A DNA stretch of 64,000 nucleotides, taken from positions 310,001-374,000 of the forward strand of contig JAEPMA010000003.1 in assembly GCA_017644185.1 (NCBI GenBank), in the 5' to 3' direction. Numbering within the stretch: the first letter of the stretch is position 1; the number at the start of each line of letters is the position of its first letter. The notes beneath the pieces are model-generated. The model worked only from the letters and a program-made list of their open reading frames with translations, was not told the origin of the DNA and did not search any database. The translations under genes and the position numbers were made by a program. The stretch comes from Rhodospirillales bacterium (lineage in GTDB: Bacteria; Pseudomonadota; Alphaproteobacteria; Rhodospirillales; Casp-alpha2). This document shows positions 43,943 to 53,972 of the stretch, in pieces.

Positions 43943-44438
43943 GAGCTTTGTCTTCCTCTAGCTTGGCAAGCATCTCATCCGTAATAATCAGTTTGGCTTT
44001 GGCGATGGCGGCGTGCTCGAGCCTGATCTGCTCACCATCCATCTCAATCAGTACATCGGCTCCGTCGGTGCCGTCGACGCGGCCTCTGAATTTCCGCCTT
44101 CCGTCGATCAAGGATTTCATCTCGATCTTGGCGTCGAACCCGGCGAAGCGGTCATAATCGCGAAGACGGACCAATGGGCGGTCGAGGCCGGGCGAGCTGA
44201 CTTCCAACGAATAGGCCCCAGGAATCGGGTCCTCGACATCCAACACCGCCGACACAGCGCGCGAAATATCAGCGCAGTGATCGACGGTCATTTCACGTCC
44301 GTCGGCAGGTTCGGCCATCACTTGCAACACGGCATTGTTGCCGCCGCTGAGCGTCACCCGCACGACGTCGAAGCCCATGCTTTCGATGGTCGGCGTCAGA
44401 AGCTGTTGCACCCGTTCTGCAAGCAAATCAGCGCTCAC
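43935..44438 (-). CDS. rimP: Ribosome maturation factor RimP
   Basis: 167-residue 30S assembly factor. Markers are VQQLLTPTIESMGFDVVRVTLSGG and the ISRAVSAVLDVEDPIPGAYSLEVSSPGLDRPL block (in pieces). The start is GTG at 44438 with AAAGGA upstream. First gene of the nusA-infB operon; two hairpins separate it from trmB. Confidence 0.94.
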   Translation of the reverse strand: MSADLLAERVQQLLTPTIESMGFDVVRVTLSGGNNAVLQVMAEPADGREMTVDHCADISRAVSAVLDVEDPIPGAYSLEVSSPGLDRPLVRLRDYDRFAGFDAKIEMKSLIDGRRKFRGRVDGTDGADVLIEMDGEQIRLEHAAIAKAKLIITDEMLAKLEEDKAHE

Positions 44439-44490
44439 GTTGATCCTTTCGCATCACCCGGGCAGTCATATTTGACCACCTGCAGGCATT

Positions 44491-44569
44491 AAAAAAGGCG
44501 GGCCGTTGGCCCACCCATCAATCTCTGTACATCGTCAGATTAACGAGCGCCCCCTGAAGGGCACGCTCG
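44491..44569 (-). terminator. Terminator pair after trmB
   Basis: Two hairpins read on the minus strand in the 200-base gap between trmB and rimP. The nearer to trmB (44544-44569) is an 11-bp stem with one mismatch. The second (44497-44515) has the 8-bp stem GGTGGGCC/GGCCCGCC and then six T residues (44491-44496), a good intrinsic terminator. They isolate the trmB-metK unit from the rimP operon. Confidence 0.8.
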
Positions 44570-44638
44570 ATATATCCAGAATGACCTCAAAAAGCAAGGG
44601 GATTGTCGGAAAATCAAGCCATTACACGGATCGCGGTA

Positions 44639-45364
44639 TTAGCCTGCTTGGCCCCGTGCACGCCGGCGAAAAGCAAGGTAGGCGGGCTTGTCACCCTTAC
44701 GGACGGCCTTCGCTTCGTAGCGGGTCGACACCCAACCTTCGGGCGGATTGCGCCAATCGGCGGGCCCGCGCGCCGTCCAGACCCAATCCGGATGACGGCG
44801 CACTTCAGCCAATGCCCAGGCGGCATAATCCATATGATCGGACGCAAACTGCAGCAATGCGCCGTCGCGGGCAATGCGCGCGAGCATGTCCAGGGTCTCA
44901 TATTGGAAGATGCGGCGGCGGTTGTGGCGGGCTTTCGGCCATGGGTCCGGGAACAGGATATAAACCACGGAAACCGTATTCTCGGGCAAACGGCCCAATA
45001 GAAGGCGGACGTCGTCATCGAACACCCGGATATTCTTGAGATCAAGACGTTCAACATCAGCAAGAAGGGCCGCGACCCCATTGATGAACGGTTCACAGCC
45101 GATGAAGTCCACATTCGGACTGGCGGCGGCCTCACCGCTCAGGTGTTCACCCGCGCCAAAGCCGATCTCCAACCTCAGTTCACGATCAGGTGGACCGAAC
45201 CCGGGGTCGAGCGTGATCGGGGCATCTTTGGCAGGATCCGCGATCAACAGTCGTGGCAACAGATCGTCAACCAGCCGCTGACGCCCGGGCCGGAGCTTGT
45301 GCGTCCGGCGCCGGCCATACCACATGGGCTTTCCCGACGGGTCCTTGGGCATATCCCGGGACAT
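44639..45364 (-). CDS. trmB: tRNA (guanine-N7)-methyltransferase
   Basis: Methylates G46 in tRNA using SAM; 241 residues from the ATG at 45364, which has AAAGG upstream and lies 20 bases after the metK stop. Family segments: MWYGRRRTHKLRPGRQRL near the start, LRLEIGFGAGEHL (SAM loop), the FPDPWPKARHNRRR block and the C-terminal RYEAKAVRKGDKPAYLAF. The gene follows metK, which supplies its cofactor. Confidence 0.95.
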   Translation of the reverse strand: MSRDMPKDPSGKPMWYGRRRTHKLRPGRQRLVDDLLPRLLIADPAKDAPITLDPGFGPPDRELRLEIGFGAGEHLSGEAAASPNVDFIGCEPFINGVAALLADVERLDLKNIRVFDDDVRLLLGRLPENTVSVVYILFPDPWPKARHNRRRIFQYETLDMLARIARDGALLQFASDHMDYAAWALAEVRRHPDWVWTARGPADWRNPPEGWVSTRYEAKAVRKGDKPAYLAFRRRARGQAG

Positions 45365-45383
45365 GCGAGAAACCTTTGCGAGG

Positions 45384-46559
45384 TCAGCTAATCCCGAAGG
45401 CGGCCTTGAGATCGGCGGCGATGTCGGTCCGCTCCCACGAGAACCCACCATCGGCGTCCGGCGCCCGGCCGAAGTGACCGTAGGCGGCCGTGCGCGCGTA
45501 GACCGGCCGGCTCAGCTCGAGGTGTTCGCGGATACCGCGCGGCGAAAGATCGACCAGGTCGCGCAATTTCAGCGCGATCTCGTCCTCGTCCACCTTTCCG
45601 GTGCCGTAGGTGTCGATATAGACCGAAAGCGGCTTGGAGACGCCGATGGCATACGCAAGCTGGATCGTGCACTTGTCGGCGAGGCCGGCGGCAACGACGT
45701 TTTTCGCCAGATAACGGCCCGCGTAAGCCGCGGAGCGGTCGACCTTGGTCGGATCTTTGCCCGAGAACGCCCCGCCGCCATGCGGCGCAGCGCCGCCATA
45801 GGTATCGACGATGATCTTTCGGCCGGTCAGACCGGCATCACCGTCGGGGCCACCGATCACGAAACGACCGGTCGGATTTACGTAAAATTCCTCTTCCGGG
45901 CACATCCACCCTTCAGGAAGCACACCCTCAACGATCGGACGGACCAACTCACGCACGTCATCCTGGGTCAGGTCTTCGTCGTGCTGGGTGGAAACGACCA
46001 CCGACGTGGCACGGACCGGCTGGCCGTTCTCGTACTGAAGCGTTACCTGGCTCTTGGAGTCCGGGCCGAAACCGGAAAACTCGCCTGACTTCCGCTTCAC
46101 GGCCATTTCCTTCAGGATACGGTGCGAGAAATCGATCGGCGCCGGCATCAGATTGTCTGTTTCGTTGCAGGCGTAACCGAACATAATCCCCTGGTCACCG
46201 GCGCCTTCGTCTTTGTTGCCGGCGGCATCGACGCCTTGGGCAATATCGACCGACTGCGGATGCACGTGAACCTGGACCTCGGATTTCTCCCAATGGAAGT
46301 TATCCTGGTCGTAGCCGATGTCCTTGACCGCGCTGCGCGCGAGTTCTTCGAGGCGGGCCGGAGAGATCGCTTCGGCACAGCGGGTTTCGCCCGCCAGCAC
46401 GATAAGGTTCGTCGTCACCAGTGTTTCGACGGCGACACGGGCGGTCGCATCGAGCGCGAGGTGGGCGTCGACAATCTCATCGGAAATCCGGTCACAGATT
46501 TTGTCCGGATGGCCTTCGGAAACGGATTCGCTGGTAAAGAGATAGTTAGATCTGCTCAA
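45384..46559 (-). CDS. metK: S-adenosylmethionine synthase
   Basis: Makes SAM from methionine and ATP; 391 residues. The start is a TTG at 46559, seven bases after GGGAGG, and yields the expected [19 protein letters not shown]-terminus. Further signatures are [12 protein letters not shown] (ATP site) and [19 protein letters not shown] (in pieces). The 190-base leader to the upstream terminator shows no riboswitch I recognise. Confidence 0.97.
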   Translation of the reverse strand: MSRSNYLFTSESVSEGHPDKICDRISDEIVDAHLALDATARVAVETLVTTNLIVLAGETRCAEAISPARLEELARSAVKDIGYDQDNFHWEKSEVQVHVHPQSVDIAQGVDAAGNKDEGAGDQGIMFGYACNETDNLMPAPIDFSHRILKEMAVKRKSGEFSGFGPDSKSQVTLQYENGQPVRATSVVVSTQHDEDLTQDDVRELVRPIVEGVLPEGWMCPEEEFYVNPTGRFVIGGPDGDAGLTGRKIIVDTYGGAAPHGGGAFSGKDPTKVDRSAAYAGRYLAKNVVAAGLADKCTIQLAYAIGVSKPLSVYIDTYGTGKVDEDEIALKLRDLVDLSPRGIREHLELSRPVYARTAAYGHFGRAPDADGGFSWERTDIAADLKAAFGIS

Positions 46560-46751
46560 GTCGGTCCCTCCCGAGCTCAGAAAACAGCATTGCACCATGG
46601 ACCGGGGGCTGCGGAACGGATCACGCTAGTAGCCCACTTAGCTCAGTTTTTTGTGTGGCGGCAAGCGGTCCAAATCCATCCACAACGCCCAAGGGGCGCG
46701 CTCGTCTTTTGGCAACTTCGCAACGTCACGTCAAGCCGTTCCGATAAATAG

Positions 46752-46780
46752 GGAAAATCGGCACCGGGTGTGGCGCCGAT
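46752..46780 (-). terminator. Intrinsic terminator of the XRE gene
   Basis: On the minus strand ATCGGCGCC pairs with GGTGCCGAT (one G-U) over six bases and is followed by TTTTCCCTATTT. It lies seven bases past the XRE stop and separates it from metK. The remaining metK leader (46560-46751) has no gene. Confidence 0.75.
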
Positions 46781-46786
46781 GTCGGA

Positions 46787-47281
46787 TCAATCTTCGACCG
46801 GCAAATTGGCCATGGAAAGCATCAAATCGAAGACTCTTTTCCTGACGCCGTCGTCCTGAATTCGATAGTACGCGCGCACCAGCTCCAGCGTTTCCTGGCG
46901 GGACAACGGGTCATCTTCGAGTGGCGACTGATCGTGATCGGACATACCCGCCGGGACAGGTTTCTGCGCTGCTCCCAAGGCTTCAGTCGGCATATCCTGG
47001 AAGAAAAACGCAACCGGAACAGCAAGAATGCTGCTGAACTGGTATATTCGACTGCAGCCGATTCGGTTGGCGCCGCGTTCGTATTTCTGGATCTGCTGGA
47101 AGGTCAAACCCACAGCCTCGCCCAACTTTTCCTGGGACATACCAAGCATGGTACGTCGCAGGCGCACACGGCTACCGACGTGAACGTCGACCGGATGCGG
47201 GGTGCCGGGGGGGAATTCCCGTTGGCGGCGGCCGCGGCCAATACCGGCCGGAATCATCGTGGCTTGCGGAAAGTTAACCAA
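46787..47281 (-). CDS. XRE-family regulator
   Basis: 164 residues with an HTH_3 domain near residues 35-90 (VGSRVRLRRTMLGMSQEKLGEAVGLTFQQIQKYERGANRI, in pieces). The C-terminus is LSRQETLELVRAYYRI. The start is TTG at 47281 with GGAG seven bases upstream; an ATG at 47257 is the alternative. This kind of regulator is often found next to metK and lnt in alphaproteobacteria, but its targets are unknown to me. Confidence 0.88.
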   Translation of the reverse strand: MVNFPQATMIPAGIGRGRRQREFPPGTPHPVDVHVGSRVRLRRTMLGMSQEKLGEAVGLTFQQIQKYERGANRIGCSRIYQFSSILAVPVAFFFQDMPTEALGAAQKPVPAGMSDHDQSPLEDDPLSRQETLELVRAYYRIQDDGVRKRVFDLMLSMANLPVED

Positions 47282-47356
47282 GGCGGTGCTCCCGATTTAG
47301 AAGACAAACAAATTCTGTTCGTGCCGGGCGGGAGAATCCGAGGGTCAGACCTTACC

Positions 47357-48925
47357 TCAGGACTTACCGGGTACTCGTCGTCGCCGACCGACTACCCCGG
47401 TAACTATACCGAGCATCGCGATAAGAATACCTGTGGATTGTCCGTAGTCCGAGAATGGGGTCGGTTCGAGAGACACCGGCAACGGGGCGTCGATAATGCC
47501 TTGTTCGTCGAGACCGATCATGTTGCGGACCCGGCCATACGAATCGATGACCGCGCTGATACCGGTGTTGGCGACACGAACGACCGGCAACCCCTCTTCG
47601 ATCGCGCGCAACTTCGCCTGAACCAGATGCTGACGCGGCCCTGTCGAGGGTCCGAACCAGCCGTCGTTGGTGATGTTCAGGATCCAGGCCGGCCGGTCCG
47701 TCGGGTCGACCACGTTTCCGGAGAAAATCACCTCGTAACAAATGATCGCCGCGAACGGCGGCAGACCCTCGAAATGCTGCGTCCTGGGGCCTGGACCAGC
47801 GCTGAAGTCCCCTCTCCCCTCCGTCAGCTTGGTTATCGGCAAGATGCTTCGAAGCGGTACATATTCGCCGAACGGCACCAAATGAAACTTGTCGAACGTA
47901 TCAACGACTTTGCCATCACGGTCGATCACGAACAGGCTGTTGAAAGTGCGGCCCTGATCGTCACGGCGTGGGGCCCCGAAAATCAATGCGCCCCCCTCCG
48001 GCACGATGGCGGCCAGCGACGAGGGAATGGGGGACTCCGGTTCGAGAACGTAGGGCACATTGGTTTCCGCCCAAATGACGTGGGTCGGCGCACCCAAGGG
48101 CCCCGGCGTCCGCTTGCTCATCGCCATTTGCCGGATCACATGTCCCCGGCGCAGATCCTGCTGCCATTTCTGTTTCTGCGGGATGGCCGGTTGCACCAGT
48201 CTCAGCACAATCCCCTCACGGGTCAGTAAGCCAGCGGTTCCGACCCGCCACGCCCCACCGGCCCACAAAAGCGGCAAGAGCATGCTTGCGGCAAGAACCT
48301 GCATCGCCGGGCGGCGCATGTCCGTTCGCTGATGCCCAAAAAGAACGGCGGGTGCGGTGAAAATCAGGGCCGTCAGGAAGCTCAGCCCAAGGGCGCCGAA
48401 CAACGCCACCGACTGCATCATCTCCGGCAGGTTACCCCACACCGATGCCAGCGGATTCCACGGGAAACCGGTCAAGAACCAGCCTCGAACCCACTCCAAC
48501 ACCGTCCAGATGCCGGCGAACAAGGCAACGACACCAAGATCGAGTCGCGCGATACGCCGCTTAACGGTGTAGAAAATCCAGGACCCGAGGGCCGTATAGA
48601 TCGCCATCCCCGCGCCCATGCCGATCACGGCGACCGGCATTAACGCCGCATATCGATCCGCATCGACGAGGAACGCATGGCCGATCCAATAGAATCCCCC
48701 GCCAAACCAGCCGAGACCGAAAAGCCACCCCTCGACCGCAGCCTGGCGCCACCCCTTCGCCGTCCAGTTGAGCAGAAACAATCCCGTCAGCGCCGGCCAG
48801 AGGGTGGGGATCAGGTAGAATGGCGGTAATGCGGCAACAGCTAACAATCCGCAGATCAGTGCGGCCAGTTTTCGTTGCCAGCGATTTCCTAGAACAGCCG
48901 CGAGAATACCCGCGTCTCGACTCAT
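47357..48925 (-). CDS. lnt: Apolipoprotein N-acyltransferase
   Basis: Inner-membrane enzyme that adds the third acyl chain to lipoproteins; 522 residues. About six to eight membrane helices are followed by a periplasmic nitrilase domain. The Glu-Lys-Cys triad is visible in IWAETNVPY, DKFHLVPFGEYVP and AAIICYEVIFSG. Its ATG overlaps the corC stop by 4 bases. Last gene of the miaB-phoH-ybeY-corC-lnt set. Confidence 0.95.
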   Translation of the reverse strand: MSRDAGILAAVLGNRWQRKLAALICGLLAVAALPPFYLIPTLWPALTGLFLLNWTAKGWRQAAVEGWLFGLGWFGGGFYWIGHAFLVDADRYAALMPVAVIGMGAGMAIYTALGSWIFYTVKRRIARLDLGVVALFAGIWTVLEWVRGWFLTGFPWNPLASVWGNLPEMMQSVALFGALGLSFLTALIFTAPAVLFGHQRTDMRRPAMQVLAASMLLPLLWAGGAWRVGTAGLLTREGIVLRLVQPAIPQKQKWQQDLRRGHVIRQMAMSKRTPGPLGAPTHVIWAETNVPYVLEPESPIPSSLAAIVPEGGALIFGAPRRDDQGRTFNSLFVIDRDGKVVDTFDKFHLVPFGEYVPLRSILPITKLTEGRGDFSAGPGPRTQHFEGLPPFAAIICYEVIFSGNVVDPTDRPAWILNITNDGWFGPSTGPRQHLVQAKLRAIEEGLPVVRVANTGISAVIDSYGRVRNMIGLDEQGIIDAPLPVSLEPTPFSDYGQSTGILIAMLGIVTGVVGRRRRVPGKS

Positions 48926-49881
48926 GCGGCACCCGGCGAATCCGACGGGTCGCCCTGGGGCGCGCCGGTACGGATGCGGACGCGGTGAATACGCCGGGGG
49001 TCGGCATCGAGAATCTCGAACTCGGTGCCGTCCGACAGGCTGACGATCTCGCCCCGGATCGGCACCCGGCCGGCGATCGAAAAGACCAGCCCACCGAGCG
49101 TGTCGATATCCTCATGATCCTCATTCGAGAATGTCCGACCGATACGTTCCTCGAACGTTTTCAATTCGATCCTGGCATCGGCAACCCACGAGCCGTCACG
49201 CCGGTGCTCCATCTTCGGCTCGTCGTCGTTATCGTGCTCATCGTCGATCTCGCCGACGATTTCCTCGACCAGGTCCTCGATCGTGACGAGGCCGTCGACC
49301 CCACCGAATTCATCAACAACGAGCGCCATGTGCGAGCGCTTGACCCGCATCTCCAGCAGCAGTTCCAGCACCCGCATCGACGGCGCCACAAACAACAACC
49401 TGCGCTGAACCTTTTCCAGCGAGAATTCGTTGTCGCGGCCACGCCAGCCGAGCACGTCCTTGATATGCACCATGCCTTGGGCATCGTCGAGCGTTTCGCT
49501 GTAAATCGGCAGGCGGGAATGGCCTTCGCGAGTCGCGACTTCGATAACTTCCTGAAGGGGCGCGGTGATCGGGATCGCGACGATATCGGCGCGCGGCACC
49601 ATGACGTCGTAGATCGTCAGGTTACGGAGTTCGAGAATATTCGCGACCAGCAACCGCTCGTCGGGATCAAGCGGCATTTCCGATTCTTCGCGTTCGTCGA
49701 TCAGTTCATCGAGCGTATCGCGCGCCGACCCGTTCGATCCGGACATCCGCTTGATGTTGCGCACCCAGACACGGATGCGGTCGGAAAAATTCTGGCTTTT
49801 CGCTCCGTTTTCATCGCCGTCCCCATTGGGACTCGGAGGTTCCTCAAATGCGTTCGAATCTTTCATTTCCGTTTCCGTCAT
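48922..49881 (-). CDS. HlyC/CorC family protein (CBS and CorC_HlyC domains)
   Basis: 319 residues, soluble form without the DUF21 membrane domain. Two CBS domains are seen (VMVPRADIVAIPITAPLQEVIEV and HSRLPIYSETLDDAQGMVHIKDVL, in pieces). The CorC_HlyC domain begins around residue 215 with DGSWVADARIELKTFEERIG. Linked to magnesium/cobalt handling in some bacteria; here the position in the lnt-ybeY cluster matches ybeX. It overlaps ybeY and lnt by 4 bases each. Confidence 0.93.
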   Translation of the reverse strand: MTETEMKDSNAFEEPPSPNGDGDENGAKSQNFSDRIRVWVRNIKRMSGSNGSARDTLDELIDEREESEMPLDPDERLLVANILELRNLTIYDVMVPRADIVAIPITAPLQEVIEVATREGHSRLPIYSETLDDAQGMVHIKDVLGWRGRDNEFSLEKVQRRLLFVAPSMRVLELLLEMRVKRSHMALVVDEFGGVDGLVTIEDLVEEIVGEIDDEHDNDDEPKMEHRRDGSWVADARIELKTFEERIGRTFSNEDHEDIDTLGGLVFSIAGRVPIRGEIVSLSDGTEFEILDADPRRIHRVRIRTGAPQGDPSDSPGAA

Positions 49882-50444
49882 TCGTGCGTGGCCGTTACGC
49901 CGTTCGGGTAAGGATTTTCCACCCCGAGACCGGCCAAAATCTCGATCTCAAGCGCTTCCATCTGTTCGGCATCATTGTCGGTTTCGTGATCGTATCCCGC
50001 AAGATGCAACATACCATGCACCAGAAGATGGCAAAAATGATCGGCAAATGACAGTCCCCCAGCGGCGGATTCGTGTTCGATGGTTTCTAAGGCCATCGTT
50101 ATGTCGCCGAGCGGCATGGCCAGTTCAGCCGGGAAAACCGCGTCCACCGCCTCCCCGGACGGAAACGACAGGACATTGGTCGAGCTGTCCTTGCCCCGGT
50201 ATTCGGCATTCAGTTTTTTCTGATGTGCATCTTCGGTCAACAGGACCGACACCTCATAAACGCGCTTCGGCAAATCAAGATGCTCGAGCGTGCGGTTCAG
50301 CACCTGCACACAGAACCCTTTGGGATCGTCGTGCGCCGACGTCCAGCCGACCGCCTCGATCTCGACATCGACCTGCAGCTCGCCAGGGTTGATCTCAGAT
50401 TCGGGAACGTCAGTTTTCGTCGTCACCGGATGCATTGTCTTCAT
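49878..50444 (-). CDS. ybeY: Endoribonuclease YbeY
   Basis: Zinc metalloprotein for 16S rRNA 3'-end maturation and 70S quality control, about 188 residues. The metal site HLLVHGMLHLAGYDH is near the C-terminus, with TNVLSFPSGE ahead of it. The start is uncertain: ATG at 50444 or 50435; both lie inside the phoH 3' end and neither has a strong ribosome-binding site. It overlaps corC by 4 bases. Confidence 0.93.
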   Translation of the reverse strand: MKTMHPVTTKTDVPESEINPGELQVDVEIEAVGWTSAHDDPKGFCVQVLNRTLEHLDLPKRVYEVSVLLTEDAHQKKLNAEYRGKDSSTNVLSFPSGEAVDAVFPAELAMPLGDITMALETIEHESAAGGLSFADHFCHLLVHGMLHLAGYDHETDNDAEQMEALEIEILAGLGVENPYPNGVTATHE

Positions 50445-51453
50445 TCTTGTATTCGGCACCGGCGCCACGCTTGTTCTCAAGGCTCTTGTAAGCGTTGACG
50501 ATCCGGCCCACCAATGGGTGACGGACAACGTCGGTGTCCTTGAACCTCAGAAAGCGAATGCCCTCGACGCCTGAGAGCGCTTCGCGCGCATCGCGCAGGC
50601 CGGAGCGTGTGCCACGCGGCAAGTCGACCTGACTGAGATCGCCGGTGATCACCATGCGCGAATTCTCACCGAGCCGCGTCAGAAACATCTTCATTTGCAC
50701 AGCCGTGGTATTCTGCGCCTCATCCAGAATAACGAAGGCATTCGCGAGCGTCCGGCCCCGCATGAAGGCAAGCGGCGCGACTTCGATCTCGCCGCTTTCG
50801 AGGCGTTTCTGAACTTGCTGACCCGGCATCATGTCATGCAATGCGTCGTACAAAGGACGCAGATACGGGTCGACTTTTTCTCGCATGTCTCCCGGCAGAA
50901 AACCCAGCTGCTCGCCCGCTTCAACCGCGGGACGGGAGAGGATGATACGCTCGACATCACCACGGACCAGACGCTCAACAGCTTTCGCCACGGCAAGATA
51001 GGTCTTGCCGGTTCCCGCCGGCCCTTCGGCGAACACCAGTTCGGATTGATCGATCGCCCGGAGGTAATCTGCCTGCGTCGGCGTGCGCGCGGTCACAACG
51101 CGATTGCGGATACTCACACCGGCATCGGCGTTCGGCATGGACCGCTCAGGCTCGGCAGAGAACCGCAGCATCGCATCGACCTCAGGCTGGTCCACGTCCT
51201 GTCCTCGTTCGAGACGCTCGTAAAGGGCGTCCAAAACACTGATGGCGCGGGCCACGGCTTCGGCATCGCCGGCTATGGTGACCTCGTTGCCCCGCGCATG
51301 GATTACGACGCCAAGTCCACTTTCGATCTGTGCCAGATGACTGTGATGCGATCCGAAAAGCGCAATTGCCAACGCGTTCTTGGGAAAGGTCTTTTTGCGG
51401 GTAACGGCGCTCCCGTCGCGGGCACGCGTGGCCGTTCGGCTGCCTTTGCTCAA
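50410..51453 (-). CDS. PhoH family ATPase (YbeZ-like)
   Basis: 347 residues. A KH-like N-terminal part is followed by the P-loop [19 protein letters not shown] near residue 140, and then the [27 protein letters not shown] block (in pieces) and the Walker B region [11 protein letters not shown]. The start is TTG at 51453, with AGGAGG seven bases upstream inside the miaB end. It neighbours ybeY, its usual functional partner in RNA metabolism. Confidence 0.94.
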   Translation of the reverse strand: MSKGSRTATRARDGSAVTRKKTFPKNALAIALFGSHHSHLAQIESGLGVVIHARGNEVTIAGDAEAVARAISVLDALYERLERGQDVDQPEVDAMLRFSAEPERSMPNADAGVSIRNRVVTARTPTQADYLRAIDQSELVFAEGPAGTGKTYLAVAKAVERLVRGDVERIILSRPAVEAGEQLGFLPGDMREKVDPYLRPLYDALHDMMPGQQVQKRLESGEIEVAPLAFMRGRTLANAFVILDEAQNTTAVQMKMFLTRLGENSRMVITGDLSQVDLPRGTRSGLRDAREALSGVEGIRFLRFKDTDVVRHPLVGRIVNAYKSLENKRGAGAEYKNEDNASGDDEN

Positions 51454-52802
51454 GCGACGGCCTCCTGCTTCGAAGAAACGACGGCGGACAGACTGTTGGG
51501 TTTGGCTCTGTCGATCATGACGTTGACGATCTCTCCAAGATAACCAGCGGACAATTCGGCGTGGACGGCCTGCATGAAGGGGCTGCGCCCGACAAGCTGT
51601 CCCTCTCGGCCACCCGGACGATCGAACAACACCGGCATTTCCCGGCCGACGCAGGTTTCATTGAACGCGATCTGTTGGCGGTTGAGTTCGTCCTGCAGCT
51701 CATGAAGGCGTGCCGACTTCACGTCTTCCGGTATCTGGCCCCCCATATCCGCAGCCGGCGTGCCGGGCCTCGGGCTGTATTTGAACGAATAGGCCTGCAC
51801 GAACCCGACGTCGCGGACCAAAGCCATGGTGTCTTCGAAATCGCGGTCCGTTTCGCCGGGGAACCCGACGATGAAGTCCGACGACAGCGCAAGATCCGGC
51901 TGTGCGGCACGCAAGCGCGCGACGACATCTTTATAACCACCTGCTGTATGACGGCGGTTCATGGCCTTCAGAACCTTGTCAGACCCGGACTGCACCGGCA
52001 GATGCAGGAACGGCATCAGCTCAGGCACGTCTCTGTGTGCGGCGATCAAATCCTCGTCCACTTCGGCGGGATAAGACGTGGTGTAGCGGATACGCTCAAG
52101 CCCGTCGATTTCCGCCAACGCCCGGATCAAGCGCCCAAGCGTCCACTCTCCGCCCTCCGGGTGCGCACCGTGATAAGCGTTGACGTTCTGACCCAAAAGC
52201 GTGATCTCACGCGCACCCTTTCCAGTTAGAAGGCGCGCTTCGCGCAACACCGGATCCACCGGGCGCGAAAACTCCGCCCCGCGGGTGTAGGGGACGACAC
52301 AAAACGTGCAGAACTTGTCACAGCCTTCCTGCACCGTCAGAAAGGCGCTCGCCCCGTCGAGTTCGCCGGCTGGGGGCAATTGATCAAACTTGTCGTCAGC
52401 GGGAAACTCGGTATCGACGACGGCCCTGCCCCGGCTTTCGAGTTGGCGCAGCATCAATGGCAGGCGATGGTAAGTCTGCGGCCCGAACACCAGATCAACG
52501 AAGGGCGCACGCTTCAGAATTTCTTCGCCCTCAGCCTGCGCGACACAACCACCAACCGCGATCCTCATCGGACGGTCCGTCCCCTTGCGAGCGGCCTTTT
52601 CCCGGCGCAACCGCCCCAGCTCCGAATAAACCTTCTCGGCCGCTTTCTCGCGGATGTGACAGGTATTCAGGATAACAAGGTCGGCGCCCTCCATCGCGTC
52701 GGCGGCGTCGTAACCCATGGGGGACAGCACATCTTCCATGCGAGATGCATCGTAGACGTTCATCTGACAACCATAAGACTTGATGTGAACGGACTTTCTC
52801 AC
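51450..52802 (-). CDS. miaB: tRNA-2-methylthio-N6-dimethylallyladenosine synthase
   Basis: Radical-SAM methylthiotransferase acting on i6A37 of tRNA, about 450 residues. The N-terminal UPF0004 domain has [11 protein letters not shown] and [10 protein letters not shown]. The radical-SAM motif is CDKFCTFC. The C-terminal TRAM domain carries [11 protein letters not shown] placed the start at a GTG (52802), which gives the family-typical short N-terminus; a longer TTG start at 52853 is possible. It overlaps phoH by 4 bases. Confidence 0.95.
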   Translation of the reverse strand: MRKSVHIKSYGCQMNVYDASRMEDVLSPMGYDAADAMEGADLVILNTCHIREKAAEKVYSELGRLRREKAARKGTDRPMRIAVGGCVAQAEGEEILKRAPFVDLVFGPQTYHRLPLMLRQLESRGRAVVDTEFPADDKFDQLPPAGELDGASAFLTVQEGCDKFCTFCVVPYTRGAEFSRPVDPVLREARLLTGKGAREITLLGQNVNAYHGAHPEGGEWTLGRLIRALAEIDGLERIRYTTSYPAEVDEDLIAAHRDVPELMPFLHLPVQSGSDKVLKAMNRRHTAGGYKDVVARLRAAQPDLALSSDFIVGFPGETDRDFEDTMALVRDVGFVQAYSFKYSPRPGTPAADMGGQIPEDVKSARLHELQDELNRQQIAFNETCVGREMPVLFDRPGGREGQLVGRSPFMQAVHAELSAGYLGEIVNVMIDRAKPNSLSAVVSSKQEAVA

Positions 52803-52937
52803 GGTCACTCTCGGTATTCGGCTGAATTTTCGGGTGCGGCGCTCGATAAGCAAGCACCGCCTGGGTTTCGGGCGCGGAAAATGATCTTCCGGTCAGCGGC
52901 TGTCAAGCGGCACGCTCCGTGATCGGTACCATCATTC

Positions 52938-53366
52938 CTATTTATCCGAGTCCTTCAGGGGCACACCGTAGAGCTCCAGACGGTGCCCGACCAGCCTCAG
53001 ACCATGCTCGCGCGCGACCCTTTCCTGAAGGGCTTCAATTTCCTCGTTCTGGAACTCAATTACCCGGCCGGTTTTGACATTGATCAGGTGATCGTGATGC
53101 TCTTCGGAGACCTCTTCGTAGCGCGCGCGCCCGTCACCGAAATCATGCCGCTCGACGATACCCTCGTCCTCGAAAAGCCGCATGGTCCGATAAACGGTGG
53201 CGATGGAGATTTTCGAATCCTGCGCCGACGCCCTGCGGTACACTTCTTCGACGTCCGGGTGGTCCTCGGCTTCAGACAGAACTCGGGCGATCACGCGCCG
53301 CTGTTCCGTCATTTTCATGCCCTTGTCGACACATAGTTTTTCCAGGCGCGATTCGTCCATAGCCAT
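52938..53366 (-). CDS. fur: Ferric uptake regulator
   Basis: 142-residue Fur family protein (classical Fur/Mur branch). Markers are MKMTEQRRVIARVLSEAEDHPD (in pieces), ISIATVYRTMRLFEDEGI and the metal-site stretch SEEHHDHLINVKTGRVIEF. In alphaproteobacteria this branch often responds to manganese (Mur) while Irr takes over iron control, so the metal is uncertain. It is upstream of miaB, with 135 bases between. Confidence 0.95.
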   Translation of the reverse strand: MAMDESRLEKLCVDKGMKMTEQRRVIARVLSEAEDHPDVEEVYRRASAQDSKISIATVYRTMRLFEDEGIVERHDFGDGRARYEEVSEEHHDHLINVKTGRVIEFQNEEIEALQERVAREHGLRLVGHRLELYGVPLKDSDK

Positions 53367-53447
53367 CCCTTGCGATTCTATTGAGCGATGGTAGCGCTCT
53401 GGGCGCGAGATGTGAAGGGGCGTTAGCGGTCAAAGTGCCGGTTTCGG

Positions 53448-53867
53448 TCACTTCGTTTTTCTGCGCGCACCGGGCTTCCGTCCGAGGCCGATCTTCTTGG
53501 CCAGAGAACTGCGTTTTTTGGCGTAGTTCGGTGCCACCATGGGGTAATCCGCAGGCAAACCCCAGCGCTCCCGGTATTCTTCCGGGGTCATGTTGTACGA
53601 CGTCTTGAGATGACGCTTCAGCATCTTAAGCTGTTTTCCGTCCTCAAGGCACACAATGTAGTCGGGCGTGATGGATTTTTTAACCGGCACCGCAGGTTCC
53701 GGGCGGACCTCGGGCTGAGCATCGTTGCCAAGGTTCTGCAGGGTCGCGTACACATCTTTAATGATCTGAGGCAAATCATTCGCAGCGACGGTATTGTTTG
53801 ACGCGTGCGCCGACACAATCTCTGACGTAAGTTCAAGAAGGTCGGTTTGAGAAGGTTGCTCAGTCAT
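53448..53867 (-). CDS. MucR/Ros family transcriptional regulator
   Basis: 139 residues. The DNA-binding core is CLEDGKQLKMLKRHLKTSYNMTPEEYRERWGLP (in pieces), which is the Ros/MucR zinc-finger region, followed by YPMVAPNYAKKRSSLAKKIGLGR. The zinc-site cysteine and first histidine are present, but the second Cys position is Asp and the second His position is Ser. This points to the variant class that does not hold zinc in the classical way. Members control exopolysaccharide, motility and cell-cycle genes. Confidence 0.92.
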   Translation of the reverse strand: MTEQPSQTDLLELTSEIVSAHASNNTVAANDLPQIIKDVYATLQNLGNDAQPEVRPEPAVPVKKSITPDYIVCLEDGKQLKMLKRHLKTSYNMTPEEYRERWGLPADYPMVAPNYAKKRSSLAKKIGLGRKPGARRKTK

Positions 53868-53972
53868 TGGTGAAATGGACTCCGTCGGTAATGGGGTGCT
53901 TTGCAGCGGGAAATGAAAATAGAGGCAGGACAGGCGTTATAAGTATATTTGGAACGTGGTTCAAGTTGTCAG

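Noticed and set aside
46560-46751. metK leader as a SAM-type riboswitch
   Set aside because: I looked for SAM-II and SAM/SAH core motifs and saw none. A plain leader is the fair reading.
46934-48229. 431-codon plus-strand open frame across the XRE gene and lnt
   Set aside because: Spans two well-supported minus-strand genes and their gap; no recognisable protein.
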